Positions 52,088 through 62,924 of a stretch of DNA of 64,000 nt are shown piece after piece (position 1 is the first letter of the stretch; each line of letters begins with the position of its first letter). The stretch is from Neobacillus muris (GTDB lineage: Bacteria; Bacillota; Bacilli; Bacillales; Cytobacillaceae). The stretch is from contig NZ_CALPDF010000022.1 of NCBI RefSeq assembly GCF_943193175.1, forward strand, positions 1-64,000, given 5' to 3'. The translations under genes were made by a program, and so were the position numbers. The notes under the pieces were generated by a model. The model was not told where the DNA came from and searched no databases. It saw only the letters and a list, made by a program, of their open reading frames with translations.

Positions 52088-52756
52088 TTAGTTAAAGTGT
52101 TTTCGCAATTCAGCAAAAACATTGTCAGAAATGATCTCTTTCCCGTATTCTTGAATGCGATGGATCGTCAGCTGTGTTTCATAACCATATTCGAGGAGAA
52201 TACTCAAAATATCATCTATCTCATCTTCCTCAAATAAATCTTCTGGGAATTCAGTATACAGATAATATTTTCCTTCAAAGAAATATAATTTCGTTATTAA
52301 ATCATCTAAACCCGGCCTCTTCGACAGCATAATAACATCCTCAAAATCCTTAAAGGCTAGGATAAATTCCAATGTTTCATCTTCAAGTAAAATATCGTCA
52401 TCAGAAAAATTCGGTTGAAAATGCTGATCCAAAAGTTCCTCAATTTTTTCATCGACGGGCAGGTCTTTTAGTTTTTCATTTGGGATTGGGAGTTCAAATT
52501 TCTGGCCATCCTTTGAAATCTGCGCCTTCGTCACTAGGATTTCAAGACCTTTATCAAGAGCTTGAACCTGAATCCAGAGCGGTCCTTCTACTGCAAACTC
52601 TTCCTCATCATGAACTTCATCCATCATTTCCCAAAATAATTCTTCACTTCGTTCGCGATTGTACCAAATTTCCTCGCGGTCAAAGCCTCTTTCTTCTATA
52701 TCAACATAGGAAATATAAAATTTAACAGTATTTTCATTGATACGTTCGATATCCAT
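52088..52756 (-). CDS. mecA: ClpC adaptor MecA
   Basis: Adaptor protein of 222 residues that targets ComK and other substrates to ClpCP. The N-terminal domain begins MDIERINENTVKFYISYVDIEERGFDREEIWYNRERSEELFWEMMDE, typical of MecA; an acidic linker (about 85-125) leads to the C-terminal ClpC-binding domain (EFILAFKDFEDVIMLSKR, LYFFEGKYYLYTEF). Full length. It stands between spx and cls, as in B. subtilis. Confidence 0.95.
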   Translation of the reverse strand: MDIERINENTVKFYISYVDIEERGFDREEIWYNRERSEELFWEMMDEVHDEEEFAVEGPLWIQVQALDKGLEILVTKAQISKDGQKFELPIPNEKLKDLPVDEKIEELLDQHFQPNFSDDDILLEDETLEFILAFKDFEDVIMLSKRPGLDDLITKLYFFEGKYYLYTEFPEDLFEEDEIDDILSILLEYGYETQLTIHRIQEYGKEIISDNVFAELRKHFN

Positions 52757-53065
52757 CTAAACCTCTCCCTTCCACTGTCCATATTGAAGGGACTAAATAC
52801 CCCCAAGCAGATAATGCCTATAGCATTTACCCTTATAAAAAAGTTTATTCTCCATCATGCCTTTTTTATGAATAAATACTCTTGTACTTTATTTTATGAC
52901 AAAAGAAGTAAATAGGGAAATAAAAAAGTCCAAAATAGCTAAAACAATCATTTATCCTATATCCTTTAGGGCCTATAGCCAGTTACCAAATTATAGAATA
53001 AAAAGTTCCGCTATATATTCCTTTTATTATATCAAATTCAGGGGAAAATCACAAATATATCCTAT
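52757..53065. other. Intergenic region between mecA and spx
   Basis: About 310 nt, AT-rich with several near-palindromic CTATA-type runs (cctatatcc, cctatagcc, cctatag). No convincing gene; a + strand open frame of 87 codons lacks a ribosome site and runs into spx antisense. The mecA promoter must lie here. Confidence 0.4.
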
Positions 53066-53092
53066 AGAAAAAGGACCTCCAAATGGAAGTCC
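53066..53092 (-). terminator. Terminator of spx
   Basis: ggacttcc/ggaggtcc 8-bp stem with one G-U pair, ATTT loop and TTTTTC on the - strand. Confidence 0.82.
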
Positions 53093-53102
53093 AAGTTTTC
53101 AT

Positions 53103-53498
53103 CTAATTTACCATACGCTGCGCTTCACGCAGTTGATAGGTTCTAACTTTTCTAGGTAAGAAACGGCGGATTTCGTCTTCGTTATAGCCAACCTGAAGAC
53201 GCTTTTCATCGATGATGATTGGACGGCGCAACAGACCAGGATTTTCTTTTATCAATTTAAATAAATCTTGAAGCGGCATTGTATCTAGATTAACATCTAA
53301 TTTTTGAAATGTCTTTGATCTGGTTGAGATAATTTCATCTGTTCCGTCCTCCGTCATGCGCAGGATTTCCTTAATCTCATCCATAGACAGCGGCTCAGAA
53401 AAAATATTTCTTTCTTTGTATGGAATTTCATGCTCTTCTAACCATGATTTTGCTTTCCTACATGATGTACAACTTGGTGAGGTGTATAGTGTTACCAT
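53103..53498 (-). CDS. spx: Redox-responsive transcription regulator Spx
   Basis: Spx/ArsC-family protein of 131 residues that binds the RNA polymerase alpha C-terminal domain and switches on thiol-stress genes. The redox disulphide switch is CTSC (residues 10-13, [11 protein letters not shown]), and RSKTFQKL holds the conserved polymerase-contact region. The C-terminus keeps the ClpXP-recognised tail. SpxH and MecA neighbours fit its proteolytic control. A PerR-like box lies at 53575-53589. Confidence 0.96.
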   Translation of the reverse strand: MVTLYTSPSCTSCRKAKSWLEEHEIPYKERNIFSEPLSMDEIKEILRMTEDGTDEIISTRSKTFQKLDVNLDTMPLQDLFKLIKENPGLLRRPIIIDEKRLQVGYNEDEIRRFLPRKVRTYQLREAQRMVN

Positions 53499-53574
53499 CC
53501 ATCTTCACACTCCTCTAAATTTTACAATCGTTGCGATATATTTGGTACGTCATTTTAAACAGATTCTTAATAAA

Positions 53575-53589
53575 TTAAAATAATTATAA
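53575..53589. promoter_or_regulatory. Candidate PerR box upstream of spx
   Basis: On the - strand TTATAATTATTTTAA matches the PerR consensus TTATAATNATTATAA at 14 of 15 positions. It lies 77 nt upstream of the spx start. B. subtilis spx is repressed by PerR and YodB. Confidence 0.6.
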
Positions 53590-53912
53590 ATAAGGAATTT
53601 ATATCATAAATTATACACCACTGTTTCAGAAAAAGATATGCTTTTTTGAAAAATAATCATATTACAAAAGTATCGATTTTATAACAATCTCTCTATAATT
53701 AGACGAATATTCCTTGCAAATGTTTCATAAATTTTCGATTATATAAGTTAAAATTTTCTTAATGAGGTCTTTCTACTATATATTTTTCGTTTATTTGTGC
53801 TACTTATTTTTCGGCCTTCAGATAAATACGCCCATTTTCAATTTCTTAGTTTAAAAACTTATATAAGTTGATAATAAAACAGCAAACTTCATTATCAATT
53901 AAACCGCATGAA
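53590..53912. other. AT-rich region upstream of spx
   Basis: No ORF of substance. The - strand contains TATAAT (complement of 53611-53616) as a likely spx -10 region with no good -35. I see nothing else. Confidence 0.35.
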
Positions 53913-53926
53913 TGAAAACGCATACA
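53913..53926. promoter_or_regulatory. Candidate cre box (CcpA site)
   Basis: TGAAAACGCATACA fits TGNAANCGNWNNCA at every fixed position. It lies about 120 nt upstream of the small membrane gene at 54045 and about 415 nt upstream of spx. Confidence 0.4.
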
Positions 53927-54044
53927 AAAAACTCGAGACTGTTTTTTGTTTTTTCCTTTCCATTAGATGAAACTTCTTTTAAAATAAAGGTAAGGGATAC
54001 TCCTATTCATACGAAGAAGAATTCACATAAAGTGAGGGATGCAT

Positions 54045-54230
54045 ATGGCTGGTTACATAACTGATTTACTCGTTGTTGCTGTATTGATTATCGGAATTAC
54101 CGCCATCATGGGTGTATTGACAAATGGAATTGGAAAGGCTTTATTCGCCAGGGGCCGGCGGAGTGAATTTGTCGACCAAACAGCAAAATACCAAACTGGT
54201 TGGAAAATGGTTGGCGGCAAAAGAAAATAG
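54045..54230 (+). CDS. Small membrane protein, unknown
   Basis: Sixty-one residues: one strong N-terminal hydrophobic segment (YITDLLVVAVLIIGITAIMGVLTNGIG), then a basic soluble tail (LFARGRRSEFVDQTAKYQTGWKMVGGKRK). GAGGG lies 6 nt before ATG 54045 and a strong terminator follows, so expression is likely. Family not recognised. A candidate cre box lies upstream. Confidence 0.65.
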   Translation: MAGYITDLLVVAVLIIGITAIMGVLTNGIGKALFARGRRSEFVDQTAKYQTGWKMVGGKRK

Positions 54231-54245
54231 ATATTTATTTCTATA

Positions 54246-54279
54246 TAAAAAACGATCTCAACTTTGAGATCGTTTTTTA
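54246..54279. terminator. Bidirectional terminator
   Basis: aaaacgatctca/tgagatcgtttt, perfect 12-bp stem with a 4-nt loop and A/T-runs on both sides. It serves the small membrane gene (+) and oppF (-). Confidence 0.92.
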
Positions 54280-55218
54280 TTATTTGACTTGGGCTTGATA
54301 AAGTTTGAACTCTTTTTCTGAGCAAAGGACAAAATGCCCTGGAGTTACCTCTCTAAATTCAACGAGTTCGTTTTCATTATATTGATGGCTTGCAGGGTCA
54401 TAACTTTTACGTTTCCTTGTTCTTTCACTAATTGGATCCGGAGATGGGATCGCAGATAACAAGGACTGAGTATATGGATGCAGCGGGTTTTTATATAATT
54501 CTTCTGCCGGTGCAAGCTCCACCATTTTTCCGAAATACATAACGCCAATCCGATCACTGATATATTTTACCATAGAAAGGTCATGGGCTATAAATAGATA
54601 GGTTAATTCCTTTTCCTTTTGCAGCTGCTTCATGAGATTTACGACTTGGGCCTGGATCGAAACATCCAATGCTGAAATCGGCTCGTCCGCAATAATAAAT
54701 TCAGGCTGTACGGCCAATGCTCGAGCAATACCAATCCGCTGTCTCTGCCCGCCAGAAAATTCATGCGGATAACGGTTGGCATGCTCTTTATTTAATCCTA
54801 CGGTTTCAAGAAGTTCATAAACTCTTTCCATCCGTTCCTGTTTCGTTTTTGCCAGCCCATGAATGTCAATTCCCTCAGCAATAACATCAGCAATTTTCAA
54901 ACGGGGGTTTAATGAAGCATATGGATCCTGGAAGATCATTTGCATTTTTCGGTTGAAGTCTTTTAATTGTTTTTTTGATTTTTTGCCATGAACATTGACT
55001 CCATCATACAGGACTTCCCCGCCAGTGGCATTGTATAACCGAATGATTGTACGGCCAGTTGTGGACTTGCCGCAGCCTGATTCGCCTACAAGTCCCATAA
55101 CTTCGCCCTTATAAATATCGAATGAAACGTTATCAACTGCCCGAACTTCATTTGGTTTGCCGACATTAAAATATTGTTTTAAATTTTTTATTTCAAGCAG
55201 CTTTTGTCTTTCAGCCAA
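54280..55218 (-). CDS. oppF: Oligopeptide ABC transporter ATPase OppF
   Basis: ATPase subunit of 312 residues. Walker A GESGCGKST (near 43), Q-loop MIFQDPYASLNPR, signature FSGGQRQRIGIARAL, Walker B FIIADEPISALD and switch His in IAHDLSMV are intact; the C-terminal oligo_HPY extension follows (NPLHPYTQSLLSAIPSPDP). Last gene of the operon; it directly follows oppD with no gap. It pairs with OppD to drive peptide uptake. Confidence 0.95.
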   Translation of the reverse strand: MAERQKLLEIKNLKQYFNVGKPNEVRAVDNVSFDIYKGEVMGLVGESGCGKSTTGRTIIRLYNATGGEVLYDGVNVHGKKSKKQLKDFNRKMQMIFQDPYASLNPRLKIADVIAEGIDIHGLAKTKQERMERVYELLETVGLNKEHANRYPHEFSGGQRQRIGIARALAVQPEFIIADEPISALDVSIQAQVVNLMKQLQKEKELTYLFIAHDLSMVKYISDRIGVMYFGKMVELAPAEELYKNPLHPYTQSLLSAIPSPDPISERTRKRKSYDPASHQYNENELVEFREVTPGHFVLCSEKEFKLYQAQVK

Positions 55219-56268
55219 TTATTTCCCCCCCTTTATTCCAACATATTGATTTTGGCGTCTCTTTACAGCCTCCGGCGGTTCTACCTTTGGTGCATCCGGA
55301 TGTAGCAGCCATGTTGCAGCATAATGGGTATCAGAAACCTTAAAGAACGGCGGTTCCTGCTCTAGATCGATTTTCATGACATATGGATTTCTTGGTGCGA
55401 ACGCATCACCTTTTGGAGGATCCAATAGGTCTGGCGGCGTACCTGGAATCGAGTATAACTCCTCATCATCTGTATCCATGTCCGGCATTGAACTAATAAG
55501 CCCCCATGTATAAGGATGCTGTGGATTATAGAAAATCTCATCTGCCGTTCCGATTTCAACAATTTTCCCGCCATACATAACCGCTACACGGTCTGCCACA
55601 TTAGCAACGACACCAAGGTCATGGGTAATGAAAATAATGGATGTATCAATTTTCTTTTGCAAATCCTTCATTAACTCAAGGATTTGTGCCTGGATCGTTA
55701 CATCTAATGCTGTCGTCGGCTCATCCGCAATCAGAATTTTAGGGTTGCATGCCAATGCAATAGCGATCACCACACGCTGCCTCATTCCTCCAGAAAATTG
55801 GTGCGGATATTGATTAACGCGTATCTCCGGTTTTGGAATCCCAACGAGCTTTAATAATTCAATTGCTCGTTCTCTTGCAGCATGCTTGCTCATATTTTGG
55901 TGCTTGATTAACGGTTCCATAATTTGTTTTCCTATTTTCATGGTTGGATTCAAGGAAGTCATTGGATCCTGGAATATCATTGAAATATCATGGCCGCGAA
56001 TTTTTTGCATATGCTTGTCATTCAGTTTCGTCAAGTCCTTGCCATCAAAGAGAATTTCCCCGCTTTTAATCTCTGAGTTATTCTCGGGAAGCAAACGCAT
56101 GATGGCCTTCGTTGTAACGGACTTACCTGAACCTGATTCCCCTACAATAGCTAAAGTTTCCCCTTTATTCAAGTCAAAACTAATGCCTCGAATCGCCTTA
56201 ACTTCCCCCGAAAACGTATGGAACGATATATTTAAATCTTTAACCTCTAGAATTTTCTCCACTGTCAT
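55219..56268 (-). CDS. oppD: Oligopeptide ABC transporter ATPase OppD
   Basis: ATPase subunit of 349 residues with Walker A GESGSGKSVT, Q-loop MIFQDPMTSLNP, signature FSGGMRQRVVIAIAL, Walker B ILIADEPTTALDVTIQ and switch His FITHDLGVVA. The long C-terminal oligo_HPY domain (NPQHPYTWGLISSMPDM) typical of OppD is present. It follows oppC by 11 nt. Confidence 0.95.
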   Translation of the reverse strand: MTVEKILEVKDLNISFHTFSGEVKAIRGISFDLNKGETLAIVGESGSGKSVTTKAIMRLLPENNSEIKSGEILFDGKDLTKLNDKHMQKIRGHDISMIFQDPMTSLNPTMKIGKQIMEPLIKHQNMSKHAARERAIELLKLVGIPKPEIRVNQYPHQFSGGMRQRVVIAIALACNPKILIADEPTTALDVTIQAQILELMKDLQKKIDTSIIFITHDLGVVANVADRVAVMYGGKIVEIGTADEIFYNPQHPYTWGLISSMPDMDTDDEELYSIPGTPPDLLDPPKGDAFAPRNPYVMKIDLEQEPPFFKVSDTHYAATWLLHPDAPKVEPPEAVKRRQNQYVGIKGGK

Positions 56269-56279
56269 TCACCTCTCTT

Positions 56280-57308
56280 CTAATCACGCATTTTTGGATC
56301 AAGTGCGTCACGTAAACCATCTGCTACCAGGTTAAAGCAAACCATAATTAATGCAATCATTATCGATGGAATAATCATTTGATATGGGAAAGCAATCATT
56401 GATTTATATCCATCATTCACCAACGAACCCAATGATGCATTCGGTTCTTGCAGCCCCAGGCCGATAAAGCTAAGGAATGCTTCAAAGAAAATTGCGTTCG
56501 GGATTGAAAACATCGTATTAATAATAATGATACCAAACATATTCGGAATCATATGTTTGAAAATAATCGAAAAATTCGAAGCCCCTAAGGTTTTGGAGGC
56601 CAATACAAACTCTTGAGCTTTAAATTTTAATACTTGTGCCCGAACAACACGAGCCATGCTTGTCCAGCCTGTAATCGTCAAAGCGATAATAATTGGGATA
56701 ATTCCCGGCTTCAAAACAAGTATCATTAATACAACAATAATTAAGTTTGGAATACCCACAATAACCTCGATGATCCGCTGCATGATACTATCTGTTTTTC
56801 CCCCAACATATCCTGAGATAGCACCATAGGAAACACCGATTAGCATATCAATTAAGGCAGCCATAAAGGCAATGAATAAAGAAATTTGCGTACCTTTCCA
56901 AACACGGGCAAATAAATCGCGGCCCAGGTTGTCAGTACCAAACCAGTAATATGCATCTACTTTACGCACTTCATAGGCATTATACTCCGTGCCGTCTCTT
57001 CTTGATAAAGTACCGTCAAAAGGAAGCCAATGAACATTTTCTAAACCTTGAATTCTTGGCGGCAGGTTATTATGCTTTGTATTTTGATCACTGTACCCAT
57101 AGGGTGTTAATAATGGCCCAACAAAAGCCATAATAATTAACAGAATAAGAATAACCATACTGACAATAGCAGCTTTATTTTTCTTAATCCGGAGCCAGGA
57201 ATCCTGCCAGAAGTTTAAACTGGCTTTCGCAATTTTTTCACTCTTATTAGGATCGACATGGGCAGGTTCAAACATGTCTTTTGAAATCGTTAAATCTTTA
57301 TTAAGCAT
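56280..57308 (-). CDS. oppC: Oligopeptide ABC transporter permease OppC
   Basis: Permease of 342 residues with six helices, an N-terminal OppC_N helix (about 40-62) and an extended loop between helices 1 and 2 (residues about 70-120). The EAA-type docking loop is VLASKTLGASNFSIIFKHMIPN. It adjoins oppB with no gap. With OppB it forms the peptide channel. Confidence 0.94.
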   Translation of the reverse strand: MLNKDLTISKDMFEPAHVDPNKSEKIAKASLNFWQDSWLRIKKNKAAIVSMVILILLIIMAFVGPLLTPYGYSDQNTKHNNLPPRIQGLENVHWLPFDGTLSRRDGTEYNAYEVRKVDAYYWFGTDNLGRDLFARVWKGTQISLFIAFMAALIDMLIGVSYGAISGYVGGKTDSIMQRIIEVIVGIPNLIIVVLMILVLKPGIIPIIIALTITGWTSMARVVRAQVLKFKAQEFVLASKTLGASNFSIIFKHMIPNMFGIIIINTMFSIPNAIFFEAFLSFIGLGLQEPNASLGSLVNDGYKSMIAFPYQMIIPSIMIALIMVCFNLVADGLRDALDPKMRD

Positions 57309-58238
57309 TTAGTTTCCCCCCCCAGATAGTCGGATACGCGGGTCGATAATTCCATAAAGAATATCAACGAGCAAGGTAACGACAACAAATAGAACAGCAA
57401 ATAAAATATTTGTCCCCATGATTACCGGATAATCGTTCATATTAATTGATTTTACAAATTGTTCTCCGATTCCTGGTACACCAAAAATCTGTTCAATTAC
57501 TAGTGAACCGGTCATTAAACTAACCGCTAATGGCCCTAAAACTGTAACAACCGGAATTAGCGCATTTCTCAATGCATGTTTGATACTGATTTGCCAATAG
57601 CTTGCTCCTTTAGCTCTTGCTAAAGTAATGTAATCCGATCCTAATACTTCAACCATTTCAGTCCGCATAAAACGTGCTGCAATCGATAACGGGAACATTG
57701 CTAAAGCTATAGCAGGCAAAATCGTATATTCTGGGCCTTTCCAGAACATAACCGGCAGCCAACCCAGCTTTACAGCAATGTAATACTGCAGCAGACCCGC
57801 AAAGATAAAAGAAGGAATTGATTTTCCAACTACAGCGAGAAAAGTTGATGTGTAGTCAACCCATGTATTTTGTCTTAGCGCAGCAATGGCTCCAAGAAAT
57901 ATTCCAAATAGACCACCAAAAACCATTGCTTCCAAACCTAATATCGCGGAAGGTCCAACACGTTTCGCGAGAAGTTCTGTAACTGGGGTATTATCAAACT
58001 GGAAGGATACTCCCAAATCACCTTGCACCATGTTCTTCATGTACGTTACATACTGAACAGGCACGGGATCATTCAACCCATATTTTTCAAGCAAAATATT
58101 CTGCTGTACATCTGACAGCTTTTCAAAATTATTAAACGGGCTTCCTGGGATTAGTTTCATGAGGAAAAAAGTTACTGATGCAACAATAAATAGAGTGATA
58201 ATCATATAAATAACCCGTTGCAAGATATATTTTGCCAT
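57309..58238 (-). CDS. oppB: Oligopeptide ABC transporter permease OppB
   Basis: Permease of 309 residues with six helices and the docking loop TLARAKGASYWQISIKHALRNAL. ATG 58238 follows AGGAGG at 8 nt; a GTG at 58247 lies within that site and is rejected. A terminator-like hairpin separates it from oppA, so the binding protein is likely made in excess. Confidence 0.94.
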   Translation of the reverse strand: MAKYILQRVIYMIITLFIVASVTFFLMKLIPGSPFNNFEKLSDVQQNILLEKYGLNDPVPVQYVTYMKNMVQGDLGVSFQFDNTPVTELLAKRVGPSAILGLEAMVFGGLFGIFLGAIAALRQNTWVDYTSTFLAVVGKSIPSFIFAGLLQYYIAVKLGWLPVMFWKGPEYTILPAIALAMFPLSIAARFMRTEMVEVLGSDYITLARAKGASYWQISIKHALRNALIPVVTVLGPLAVSLMTGSLVIEQIFGVPGIGEQFVKSINMNDYPVIMGTNILFAVLFVVVTLLVDILYGIIDPRIRLSGGGN

Positions 58239-58293
58239 CACCTGCACCTCCTAATTCGCATAAAATTCGTCATTTTTCGACAATTCTCCTACA

Positions 58294-58330
58294 GGTAAAA
58301 AGAGAGTATATCTAAATATACTCTCTTTTT
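58294..58330 (-). terminator. Attenuating terminator between oppA and oppB
   Basis: agagagtata/tatactctct, perfect 10-bp stem with a 6-nt loop, flanked by T-runs on the - strand. Partial termination would give more oppA than permease mRNA. Confidence 0.85.
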
Positions 58331-58350
58331 TATTTGATTAGCAATAGTTA

Positions 58351-60030
58351 CTATTCTGTGATTTTAATCCACTGGTAACTATAATCTGATCCGAATGCGT
58401 GGTGAACAAAGCCTTTAACCTTCGGATTAATTAACAAGTTAACGGAACGTTGATAAATCGGTGCAAAAGCAGCATCATCTTCTAACAAGATTTTTTCAGC
58501 ATCCTGCAATGCCTTCCAGCGTTCTTTGCCTGTTAGTTCTTCATTTGCAGCCTTGATTAACTTATCAAATTCTGGATTGCTATAACCCATATGGTTTTGT
58601 TCGCCATCTGTGATCCATAAATCCATGTAAGTCATCGGGTCAGCATAGTCCGGTCCCCATCCAGCAAACATCAAATCATAGTCCTCATCGTTTTCGCGAG
58701 CAATACGAATCTTGAATGGAACATTCTCAATGGTTACTTTAAGACCTGGAAGTGTTTTTTCTAATTGTTCTTTAATGAATGCATCAGTTGTTTTAGCTGT
58801 TTCTGTATCTTGGTCAACCATGGTAAACGATACTTCTTTTTGGCCAATTGCAGCAAGACCTTTTTCCCATAGTTCTTTAGCTTTATCTTGATCTGTCTTT
58901 AAGTAAGTTCCAGTTGTTTCACGGAAATCTTTACCATCTTCATCAAAAGAGAATCCTTTTGGAACAAGGTAGTCAGCAGCGACAGAACCGTTTGCTAATA
59001 CGTCATCAACCAGCGCTTGTTTGTCAATTGCTAAAGCAATTGCCCGACGGATGTCTTCGTTTGCCAACGCAGGGTTCTTTTCGTTCATCTTGATCCACCA
59101 AATTGATGGCTCTTGATAACGCAGTAAATCATCAGATCCTTCAAATTGTGAAAGGATAGCTGCTTGTGCAAGCTTTGGTGTAATATCAGCTTCACCTGCA
59201 GTATAAGCATTTGCAGACGCTTGAGGATCTTTAGATACGTTGAAGTTAATCTTTTCTAGAGTGACTTCTTTTGCATTCCAGTAAGTTTCGTTCTTTTCTA
59301 ATACCCACTCAGTGCCAGTAGGTCCATCCCATTTAGTCATTTTAAACGGACCGTTGTAAAGCAAATGTGAATAATCTTTAGCGTAATTTTCGCCTTCTGC
59401 TTCAACAAACTTTTGGTTTTGAGGGTAGAACAATTGGAAAGTCAGCAAGGACTCAATATATTCAAGCGGTCTTTCCAAAGTAATTTCTAGTGTATAATCA
59501 TCCAAAGCTTTGATACCTAATTGATCAACTGGTAATTCACCTTCAGCAACTTGTGTTGCATTTTTGATCTTGCCCATCATCATATATGGACCATATGGAG
59601 ATGCGGTATCAGGATTGATAGCACGCTGCCATGAGTATACAAAGTCGTTTGCAGTGACTGGGTCGCCATTAGACCATTTTGTATCTTTTTTCAATTTAAT
59701 AGTTAAAACTGTTCTATCGTCATTGAATGCAGGCTCCCCATCAGCAACGCCCGGTATTACCTTTTGATCAGGATCTAAACGATATAGACCTTCGTTTACG
59801 GCATTGATCATAGTGAAACCTAATACGTCTTCAGCCATTACGCTGTCCATTGTAGGAATTTCAGCTGATTCAAGAATATTTAGTTCTTGTTTAGCAGCAA
59901 GTTTTTCTTCTCCGGATTTTGTTCCTTCATCGTCTTTTCCTTCATTTTTATCACCGCCTGAACATGCTGCAAGGAACATGCTAAGTACAAGTGATAGTAC
60001 TAGAAGTAGTGAAAGTTTTGACTTCTTCAC
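58351..60030 (-). CDS. oppA: Oligopeptide-binding lipoprotein OppA
   Basis: Family 5 solute-binding lipoprotein of 559 residues. The signal MKKSKLSLLLVLSLVLSMFLAACSGG ends in a lipobox with Cys near 23, followed by a charged linker. SBP-5 elements include NDFVYSWQRAINPDTASPYGP and KLKKDTKWSNGDPVTAND. GTG start at 60030 with GGGAGG 7 nt upstream. First gene of oppABCDF, transcribed from a promoter at 60078-60105. Opp systems feed nutrition and signalling peptides for competence and sporulation. Confidence 0.95.
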   Translation of the reverse strand: MKKSKLSLLLVLSLVLSMFLAACSGGDKNEGKDDEGTKSGEEKLAAKQELNILESAEIPTMDSVMAEDVLGFTMINAVNEGLYRLDPDQKVIPGVADGEPAFNDDRTVLTIKLKKDTKWSNGDPVTANDFVYSWQRAINPDTASPYGPYMMMGKIKNATQVAEGELPVDQLGIKALDDYTLEITLERPLEYIESLLTFQLFYPQNQKFVEAEGENYAKDYSHLLYNGPFKMTKWDGPTGTEWVLEKNETYWNAKEVTLEKINFNVSKDPQASANAYTAGEADITPKLAQAAILSQFEGSDDLLRYQEPSIWWIKMNEKNPALANEDIRRAIALAIDKQALVDDVLANGSVAADYLVPKGFSFDEDGKDFRETTGTYLKTDQDKAKELWEKGLAAIGQKEVSFTMVDQDTETAKTTDAFIKEQLEKTLPGLKVTIENVPFKIRIARENDEDYDLMFAGWGPDYADPMTYMDLWITDGEQNHMGYSNPEFDKLIKAANEELTGKERWKALQDAEKILLEDDAAFAPIYQRSVNLLINPKVKGFVHHAFGSDYSYQWIKITE

Positions 60031-60077
60031 TTATAGACCTCCCTTTTCTATTATTCTGAAAAATTACTACATTCTCT

Positions 60078-60105
60078 ATTATACATATTTTCATGTTATT
60101 GTACA
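60078..60105 (-). promoter_or_regulatory. Candidate opp operon promoter
   Basis: On the - strand TGTACA (60100-60105), 16-nt spacer, TATAAT (60078-60083). The start point would be about 40 nt before the oppA GTG. Confidence 0.6.
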
Positions 60106-60240
60106 TTACTTTTTTAAAATTTATTTACACAATAGCAACATTTGTAATGTATAGGTTCCAATATTTTATGCTATAATAAATTCTTATAAAACGTTTTTTC
60201 TTAGTTTTTCTTGTAATATCAATGCTTTGGGGGTTCTTTT

Positions 60241-60597
60241 GTGAAAAAGCAGCTTAGAAAATATTTTATTTTTCTAACAATTATTCAGGTAATAATATGT
60301 TTTCTTTCATACATCAGTTTCCATAAAATTACACTTTTGTACTATATCAATATATCTTTTTACGTTACCTTTTTCTTCTTGCTTTCCTCTTTATTGATCT
60401 ATACCATCCAGGGCGGATTTTTTGATGTCATTGCCAAGTCATTTAATTTTGCTTTCTCCAGAGGACAAGCCAAAAGGAAGTTTGATGAAATTCCATCTTT
60501 ATCCGAAATGGTAACTATCCAGTTCAAACCTCTTCTCCTATATGGAATAGCAACAGGGGCTTTGATGCTGATTGCCTTGTTTATCTATTATAATTGA
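60241..60597 (+). CDS. DUF3899 membrane protein
   Basis: Membrane protein of 118 residues with three hydrophobic spans (about 8-27, 35-55, 95-115) and the middle segment GGFFDVIAKSFNFAF, characteristic of DUF3899. GTG start after GGGGG. An extended -10 (TGCTATAAT, 60169-60177) lies upstream. Divergent from oppA and followed by the trpS leader. Function unknown. Confidence 0.8.
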   Translation: MKKQLRKYFIFLTIIQVIICFLSYISFHKITLLYYINISFYVTFFFLLSSLLIYTIQGGFFDVIAKSFNFAFSRGQAKRKFDEIPSLSEMVTIQFKPLLLYGIATGALMLIALFIYYN

Positions 60598-60602
60598 CGA
60601 AC

Positions 60603-60631
60603 TTGAAACTAATTATGTAATTCTTTATAAT
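60603..60631 (+). promoter_or_regulatory. Promoter of the T-box/trpS transcript
   Basis: TTGAAA (60603-60608), 17-nt spacer, TATAAT (60626-60631). The later TTGACA at 60662 belongs to the T-box leader itself. Confidence 0.8.
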
Positions 60632-60649
60632 ATCAATTATTAAAGTGAA

Positions 60650-61943
<1,294 letters not shown>

Positions 61944-61948
61944 ACAAC

Positions 61949-62000
61949 AAAAGCCTGACTCCCTAAAAGTATGAATTTCATACTTTTAGGGGCAGGCTTT
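61949..62000. terminator. Terminator between convergent trpS and yjbA
   Basis: Long stem built from aagcctg..ccctaaaagtatga and its complement with a 3-nt unpaired bulge and small loop; A/T-runs flank both sides. It serves trpS (+) and yjbA (-). Confidence 0.82.
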
Positions 62001-62745
62001 AATTTACTTTCGGGCCATGCTCCATTTCCCATAATTTTTCAAAAAATGGCTGACCTTTAATAATATTCTCACAGAATAGTTCGTGCCGGTTTGACCAGCC
62101 GAATTTAATTTCTTCATACAACTGTTCCCATGCTTCAGCAAAATTCAATTCCTGGATGCTGGAATATCTCTCAGGACACCATTCAGTAAACCAATAACGA
62201 ATTTCGGCTTCATTTTTAGAAGAAAATAATTGGTCCAGGGCCATAAACAACAGCTGCTTTAGCTGTCTTTCTTTTCTCGTCAGCCCCAGCATGACTTCCG
62301 GTTCAGGAGAAAGAATATGGAACTCTTTTTCTTTTACCTGAGGCAGGAATGGATAATTTTTAGGCTCATGTGTTCCAATCATTTCATATACGAGTTGTTC
62401 TTGCCTAGGTATTAATCTGCTTTTGCGGATCGGTATTGTATAGCCGATCGTATCAACGGCTAAAATACCCACACCATCCGTTACCACAAAGCAATATTCA
62501 AGCTGGATTCTTTCATGGTTTTTTCGCAAATAGGCTTTTTGGTAAACATCATCTAAAAGCTGTGGAGGCAATTCCGATAAGTCATTTTCAATATACTGGA
62601 ACAAATCTGGATCAACCTTTAACAGCGGGACTTGATCAAGAAGTTCAACACCGTCATCTTTTCTCCATTCATGAAAGTGGCAAACATTATAGCCGTTCTC
62701 TTCCCCTTCAAACCAATTTACCCAAACATCATGAAGATATAACAT
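61999..62745 (-). CDS. yjbA: UPF0736 family protein YjbA
   Basis: Protein of 248 residues, UPF0736. It starts [31 protein letters not shown], and carries [33 protein letters not shown]; the [14 protein letters not shown] segment is conserved. ATG 62745 follows GAGGG at 5-6 nt; a longer frame to 62778 adds unrelated residues. No catalytic motif is apparent. Neighbour trpS supports orthology to B. subtilis YjbA, function unknown. Confidence 0.88.
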   Translation of the reverse strand: MLYLHDVWVNWFEGEENGYNVCHFHEWRKDDGVELLDQVPLLKVDPDLFQYIENDLSELPPQLLDDVYQKAYLRKNHERIQLEYCFVVTDGVGILAVDTIGYTIPIRKSRLIPRQEQLVYEMIGTHEPKNYPFLPQVKEKEFHILSPEPEVMLGLTRKERQLKQLLFMALDQLFSSKNEAEIRYWFTEWCPERYSSIQELNFAEAWEQLYEEIKFGWSNRHELFCENIIKGQPFFEKLWEMEHGPKVN

Positions 62746-62924
62746 ATTATCCCTCACTTCAATGGTACTGTTTGTCAATCAGTATGGGCAGACGTCAGTT
62801 AAATTATTCCTCTCTATATATTTTGATCCAAATGTTGTGAAATCAGGACTTTTAACCTAGTAATATTTTCCATTATATAGGTACCAGGACTGAGGAAATA
62901 CTGCATCCTGACTTTCTTGCTTCT

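Noticed and set aside
52896..53159. Rightward open frame of 87 codons between mecA and spx
   Set aside because: No ribosome site, no family, crosses the spx terminator and 3' end antisense.
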